Shown piece by piece: positions 60,876 to 64,000 of a stretch of DNA of 64,000 bases. Numbering within the stretch: position 1 is the stretch's first letter; every line of letters starts with the position of its first letter. Location of the stretch: contig NZ_JAPESW010000003.1 of the NCBI RefSeq assembly GCF_028527925.1, forward strand, positions 124,001 to 188,000. Direction: 5' to 3'. Under the pieces are notes generated by a model. That model had not been told where the DNA came from and searched no databases. It worked only from the letters and a program-made list of their open reading frames with translations. Source of the DNA: Cellulomonas fimi (lineage in GTDB: Bacteria; Actinomycetota; Actinomycetes; Actinomycetales; Cellulomonadaceae). A program made the translations under genes and the position numbers.

Positions 60876-60889
60876 ACCAACTAGTCGGT
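60876..60889. promoter_or_regulatory. TetR-like palindrome upstream of the polyester hydrolase
   Basis: ACCAACTAGTCGGT is a 14-bp palindrome around CTAG with one mismatch, similar in form to ACCGACTAGTCGGT-type TetR operators. It lies 86 bp before the hydrolase start. No TetR gene is next to it. Confidence 0.5.
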
Positions 60890-60974
60890 TGGGTCTTCCG
60901 TGCGCGCCTCTCCGCGCGTAACGTCACCGATGACACGAGTCGTCGACTCGTCCGACTCCTGGGAAGGCACGTCG

Positions 60975-61850
60975 ATGAAGATCCGACCCTCCGGAGGCCG
61001 TCTCGCCACCGTCCTGCTCGCCGCCGCCCTGGCCGGGATCGCCCCGGCCGGCGCCTCCCCTGCGCTCGCCGCCGACAACCCCTACGAGCGCGGCCCCGCA
61101 CCCACCACCGCGTCCGTCGAGGCCGTGCGCGGGCCGTTCGCCACGTCGTCCACGTCCGTGTCCCGGTTCCTGGTGAGCGGGTTCGGCGGCGGGACGATCT
61201 ACTACCCGACCGACCGTTCGCAGGGCACGTTCGGCGCCGTCGCCGTCTCGCCCGGGTACACCGCGCGGCAGTCGAGCATCGCCTGGCTCGGCGACCGGAT
61301 CGCGTCCCAAGGGTTCGTCGTCTTCACGATCGACACCATCACCACGTCCGACCAGCCGTCATCGCGCGGCGACCAGCTCCTCGCCGCGCTGCGGTACCTC
61401 ACCACGAGCAGCGCGGTGCGCGACCGCGTCGACGCCTCCCGGCTCGCCGTCGCCGGCCACTCGATGGGCGGCGGAGGCACGCTCGAGGCCGCGAAGGACG
61501 ACCCGTCGCTGCGCGCGGCGATCGCGCTCACGCCGTGGAACCTCGACAAGACCTGGCCCGAGGTGAGCACGCCCACGCTGGTCGTCGGGGCGCAGAACGA
61601 CTCGATCGCACCCGTGACGACCCACTCCGAGCCGTTCTACGCGTCGCTCCCGGCGACGACGCCGCGGACCTACGTCGAGCTGCGCGGCGCGAGCCACTTC
61701 GCGCCCAACACGTCGAACACGCCCATCGCCCGCAACACCATCGCGTGGCTCAAGCGGTTCGTCGACCAGGACACCCGGTACACGCAGTTCCTCTGCCCGC
61801 CGCCGTCCGGCCTCGCCTACTCCGAGGTCCGCAGCAGCTGCCCGTTCTGA
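60975..61850 (+). CDS. secreted cutinase-like polyester hydrolase (PET-hydrolase family)
   Basis: 291 residues with GGGAAGG before the ATG at 60975. A signal peptide (about 1-33, PALAA) is followed by a mature enzyme starting [17 protein letters not shown], the same opening as Thermobifida cutinases. The triad is Ser163 ([10 protein letters not shown]), Asp209 (GAQNDSIAP) and His241 (GASHFAPN). Other family positions are present: SPGYTARQS (oxyanion Tyr), [16 protein letters not shown] (substrate-stacking Trp) and [18 protein letters not shown], with the C-terminal Cys pair for a disulfide. Family members hydrolyse cutin and, in several cases, polyethylene terephthalate. Confidence 0.93.
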   Translation: MKIRPSGGRLATVLLAAALAGIAPAGASPALAADNPYERGPAPTTASVEAVRGPFATSSTSVSRFLVSGFGGGTIYYPTDRSQGTFGAVAVSPGYTARQSSIAWLGDRIASQGFVVFTIDTITTSDQPSSRGDQLLAALRYLTTSSAVRDRVDASRLAVAGHSMGGGGTLEAAKDDPSLRAAIALTPWNLDKTWPEVSTPTLVVGAQNDSIAPVTTHSEPFYASLPATTPRTYVELRGASHFAPNTSNTPIARNTIAWLKRFVDQDTRYTQFLCPPPSGLAYSEVRSSCPF

Positions 61851-61857
61851 CGGTCCC

Positions 61858-61890
61858 CGTCTCCCCGCAGGGCTAACCTGCGGGGAGACG
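61858..61890 (+). terminator. hairpin after the polyester hydrolase
   Basis: 14-bp arms 61858-61871 and 61877-61890 are perfectly complementary around GCTAA, 7 bp after the stop. Confidence 0.82.
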
Positions 61891-61912
61891 CACCGCGGAC
61901 GACGGAGGACGC

Positions 61913-62080
61913 ATGGACGACGCACCGGCACCACAGGCCGACCCACGCGCGCGCTGGGCCACGCTGCCCGAGCCGGTGCGGATCGCCGACACCATCACCT
62001 CGCAGGCCAGCAGCGACGCGCCCGACCCGGTGATGGGCCGCGACACCGAGACGGAGTTCATGCTCCGCAACGCCGGCTGA
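61913..62080 (+). CDS. small hypothetical protein, 55 residues
   Basis: ATG at 61913 with GGAGG 5 nt upstream. The product begins MDDAPAPQADPRARWATLPE and ends TETEFMLRNAG. It is acidic, has no Cys or membrane segment, and codon use is normal for the genome (strong G/C third positions). I do not recognise the family. It lies after a terminator, so it has its own promoter or is read through; its strong start signal makes a real gene likely. Confidence 0.6.
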   Translation: MDDAPAPQADPRARWATLPEPVRIADTITSQASSDAPDPVMGRDTETEFMLRNAG

Positions 62081-62169
62081 CGAGAGTTCCCCGAACGCCC
62101 GCGCCGCGTGCGGTGGGGGCGCTACCTGCGGGTCCACGAGCACGCCACGGATCCCAGGGAAGGCCGGCG

Positions 62170-62847
62170 ATGACGCGGACGACGCACCCGACCGTTCGCG
62201 TGCACGCGACGCCCGGCGATCGTCTCCTCAGGCGCTGGCTCTCGTTCGGCGGGCTGCTCACGGCGATCGGAGCGGGCAACCTCGTCGCCGCCCTCAACTG
62301 GAACGCGATCAGCCGCGGCACCGGGGACTTCCGGGCGGTCGCGGCGACGGACCGGTACGCGATCTGGGGCTTCCTGTTCCTGGTGCTCGGTCAGGCCGTC
62401 ATGACGCGGCGGACGATCCTCGAGTCGCGACGTGCGGACGACGTCGCGGAGGTGCCCGTCGACGACGACACGGCCACCCGCGCCCGCGCCGCTGCGACCC
62501 CGCCCGGCGAGCCGCGCGTGCCGGTCGACGACCTCGACGCGGCTCCCCGCCTCGCTCCGGCGCGGTGGCGACGCGTCCTGACGGGCTGGGCGGTCGCGGG
62601 CGCGGTGCTGGCGGCGGTGAGAGGCGTCTGGTTGGTCGCCGAGTGGGCCAACCACTGGTACGTCGCCGAGCGTTTCTACGCCGTGCACCTCGATCCGTCG
62701 GACCCCGCGGACGCCGGCTACTCCGACATCGCGCGGCTGCTGGAGTCGGGCAACGAGGCGCTGGTCACAGGTGTCGTGCTGCTCGTCGTCGCCGGCGGAC
62801 TCGTCGTCGCCGCTCGACTCCTGCGCCGCACGCGCACGACGCTCTGA
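62170..62847 (+). CDS. hypothetical membrane protein
   Basis: 225 residues from the ATG at 62170 with AGGGAAGG upstream. Four hydrophobic helices appear in two pairs: WLSFGGLLTAIGAGNLVAAL and YAIWGFLFLVLGQAVM, then WAVAGAVLAAVRGVWLVAEW and ALVTGVVLLVVAGGLVVAAR. They are separated by an acidic and Pro-rich cytoplasmic loop of about 60 residues. I do not recognise the family. No functional residues stand out. It is followed by the palindrome at 62884. Confidence 0.7.
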   Translation: MTRTTHPTVRVHATPGDRLLRRWLSFGGLLTAIGAGNLVAALNWNAISRGTGDFRAVAATDRYAIWGFLFLVLGQAVMTRRTILESRRADDVAEVPVDDDTATRARAAATPPGEPRVPVDDLDAAPRLAPARWRRVLTGWAVAGAVLAAVRGVWLVAEWANHWYVAERFYAVHLDPSDPADAGYSDIARLLESGNEALVTGVVLLVVAGGLVVAARLLRRTRTTL

Positions 62848-62883
62848 CCCCGACGGCCGCCGACGCGGGACCTCCGCGAGCGA

Positions 62884-62901
62884 TATCTTGACGTCAAGAT
62901 A
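62884..62901. promoter_or_regulatory. 18-bp perfect palindrome, MarR-type operator
   Basis: TATCTTGAC and GTCAAGATA are perfect 9-bp arms with no spacer, giving a TATCTTGA-N2-TCAAGATA pattern. It lies 26 bp before the methyltransferase start. This form is typical of MarR-family sites. No MarR gene is in the window. Confidence 0.75.
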
Positions 62902-62927
62902 AGTCTCGTCGACGTCGGAGGTCGGCT

Positions 62928-63731
62928 GTGTGGGACCCCCAGCAGTACGCGCTCTTCGCCTCGCACCGTGGGCGGCCCTTCGCCGACCTGCTGGCACGCG
63001 TGGGCGCCGAGCAGCCGCGGCTCGTCGTGGACCTCGGATGCGGCGACGGGCCGCTGACGCTGAGCCTGACGCGGCGCTGGCCCGGGGCACGCGTCGTCGG
63101 GCTCGACTCCTCGCCGCAGGTGCTCGACGCCGCCCGTGCGCTGGACACGGACGATCGGGTCGAGTGGGTGCAGGTGCGGGCCGAGGAGTGGGACCCGACG
63201 ACGCTCGGCGCGCCGGTCGACGTGCTCGTCACCAACGCGGCGCTCCAGTGGGTGCCGGGACACCTGGATCTGCTGCCGCGCTGGGCCGACGCGCTTGCTG
63301 ACGACGGCTGGTTCGCGATGCAGGTGCCCTCGAACTTCGACGCACCGTCACACGCGCTCATGCGCCAGGTCGCCGCCCGCCACCCGCGCGCCGACCACCT
63401 GCTCCCGGTCCTGCACCGCGCCGCCGCGGTCGCCGCACCGGCCGAGTACCTGGGGGCGCTCGCGTCGCTCGGGCTCGAGGTGGACGTCTGGCAGACGACG
63501 TACGAGCACGTGCTGGACCCCGGCGGCGCGCAGCGCTCCCCCGTGCTCGAGTGGGTGCGCGGCACGGGGCTGCGGCCCGTGCTCGACGTGCTCACCGACG
63601 ACGCCGAGCGTGCCGCGTTCCTCGACGACTACACCGCCGCGCTCGACGCGGCGTACCCGCGCGAGCCGTGGGGCGTCGTGCTCGGGTTCACGCGCACGTT
63701 CGCCGTCGGGCACCGGCTGTCGCGTCCGTGA
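62928..63731 (+). CDS. tam: trans-aconitate 2-methyltransferase-like methyltransferase
   Basis: 267 residues, GTG start. MWDPQQYALFASHRGRPFAD is the Tam opening (WDPxQYxxF). Motif I is VVDLGCGDGPLTLSLTRRWP, GLDSSPQVLDAARA is the acidic SAM contact, and LVTNAALQWVPGHLDLLPRW and FAMQVPSNFDAPSHALMRQV match Tam precisely. Tam methylates trans-aconitate, a spontaneous by-product that inhibits aconitase. The late YPREPWGVVLGFTRTFAVGH is the C-terminal mark. A strong palindrome upstream suggests MarR-type repression. Confidence 0.9.
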   Translation: MWDPQQYALFASHRGRPFADLLARVGAEQPRLVVDLGCGDGPLTLSLTRRWPGARVVGLDSSPQVLDAARALDTDDRVEWVQVRAEEWDPTTLGAPVDVLVTNAALQWVPGHLDLLPRWADALADDGWFAMQVPSNFDAPSHALMRQVAARHPRADHLLPVLHRAAAVAAPAEYLGALASLGLEVDVWQTTYEHVLDPGGAQRSPVLEWVRGTGLRPVLDVLTDDAERAAFLDDYTAALDAAYPREPWGVVLGFTRTFAVGHRLSRP

Positions 63732-63829
63732 CGACCGGTGCACGGGTCGGTGTCCGCGCAGCCACGCGGCGACACCACGACGCCGCGCCCTCCGGCGGCG
63801 GTGCGCATCGCCGGCCCTACGCTCGAGCG

Positions 63830-64000
63830 GTGCTCCGCCTCACCGACGCCCAGCTCGCGTTCGTCACCGAGCGCCATCTCGCGACGCTCACGACGCTGCG
63901 TGCCGACGGGACCCCGCACGTCGTCCCGGTCGGGTTCACCTGGGACGAGATCGCGGGCGTGACCCGCACGACGACCGGGCCGCGCAGCGTCAAGGCGGCC
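63830..64000 (+). CDS. PPOX-class F420-dependent enzyme, N-terminal part
   Basis: 57 residues are visible before the window ends; the gene continues to the right. GTG at 63830 is 6 nt after TACGCT. LTDAQLAFVTERHLATLTTL, RADGTPHVVPVGFTWDEI and RSVKAA are the first strands of the pyridoxamine-phosphate-oxidase-like split barrel used by F420-dependent actinobacterial reductases (the length and tail would be needed to choose FMN, F420 or heme). It is not the same group as the Ddn-like protein at 9274. Confidence 0.85.
   Translation, partial: MLRLTDAQLAFVTERHLATLTTLRADGTPHVVPVGFTWDEIAGVTRTTTGPRSVKAA

Overview
This is a high-GC actinobacterial chromosome segment, very probably Cellulomonas or a close relative. 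The evidence is the strong G/C third-position bias, many GTG starts, Pro-Thr linkers joined to family 2 carbohydrate-binding modules (CBM2), and a xylanase with the GH11-CBM2-NodB-CBM2 layout known from Cellulomonas fimi. No insertion sequence, prophage, rRNA, intact tRNA or CRISPR array was found. Both window edges cut through genes.

Layout. 1-3797: end of a VOC protein, two TerD-family stress genes, and a small orphan. The second TerD gene is broken and contains a 52-bp perfect inverted repeat around a 96-bp (32-codon) spacer. 3831-6714: SGNH hydrolase, then a RibD-type reductase divergent from an ArsR-SRPBCC pair. 6787-11468: HtrA-like protease, a CBM2 esterase, an F420-type nitroreductase, an AraC-GyrI regulator and a hydrolase. 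11712-19389: nucleotidyltransferase, a GNAT gene with an internal deletion, a 1006-residue membrane-anchored glycosidase-like protein, an MFS exporter and a thiamine-diphosphate enzyme. 19468-33359: a secreted repeat protein and several regulator/target pairs (HxlR-VOC, TetR-acetyltransferase, TetR-haloperoxidase, WYL-RidA, ArsR-SRPBCC), most with a visible palindromic operator, plus a second CBM2 esterase.

33563-41743 holds secreted proteins: a calcium-binding-repeat protein, a CBM2-GH5 endoglucanase, an MFS transporter and a GH87-type alpha-1,3-glucanase with two discoidin domains. 41813-48483: yidD, a DUF6314 protein, cstA with its small YbdD partner, DinB, an orphan, GNAT and MFS genes. 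48811-55160: an orphan, a zinc alcohol dehydrogenase, a lipoprotein, a class II amidotransferase and the bifunctional xylanase/deacetylase. 55325-64000: a DUF2975-XRE pair, a slipin preceded by a tRNA-like element, YqgE/AlgH, a methyltransferase, MFS and HAD genes, a PET-hydrolase-like cutinase, two small genes, and a Tam-like methyltransferase under an 18-bp palindrome.

How it works together. The secreted enzymes (two CBM2 esterases, GH5, GH11-NodB, GH87, polyester hydrolase) form a plant and fungal polymer-degrading set. Their control sites differ: the two CBM2 esterases share an exact 14-bp motif, while the other promoters carry different palindromes. Most remaining genes are small, locally regulated detoxification or housekeeping units. 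Many starts sit 6-8 nt after a TANNNT hexamer, which suggests leaderless transcripts.
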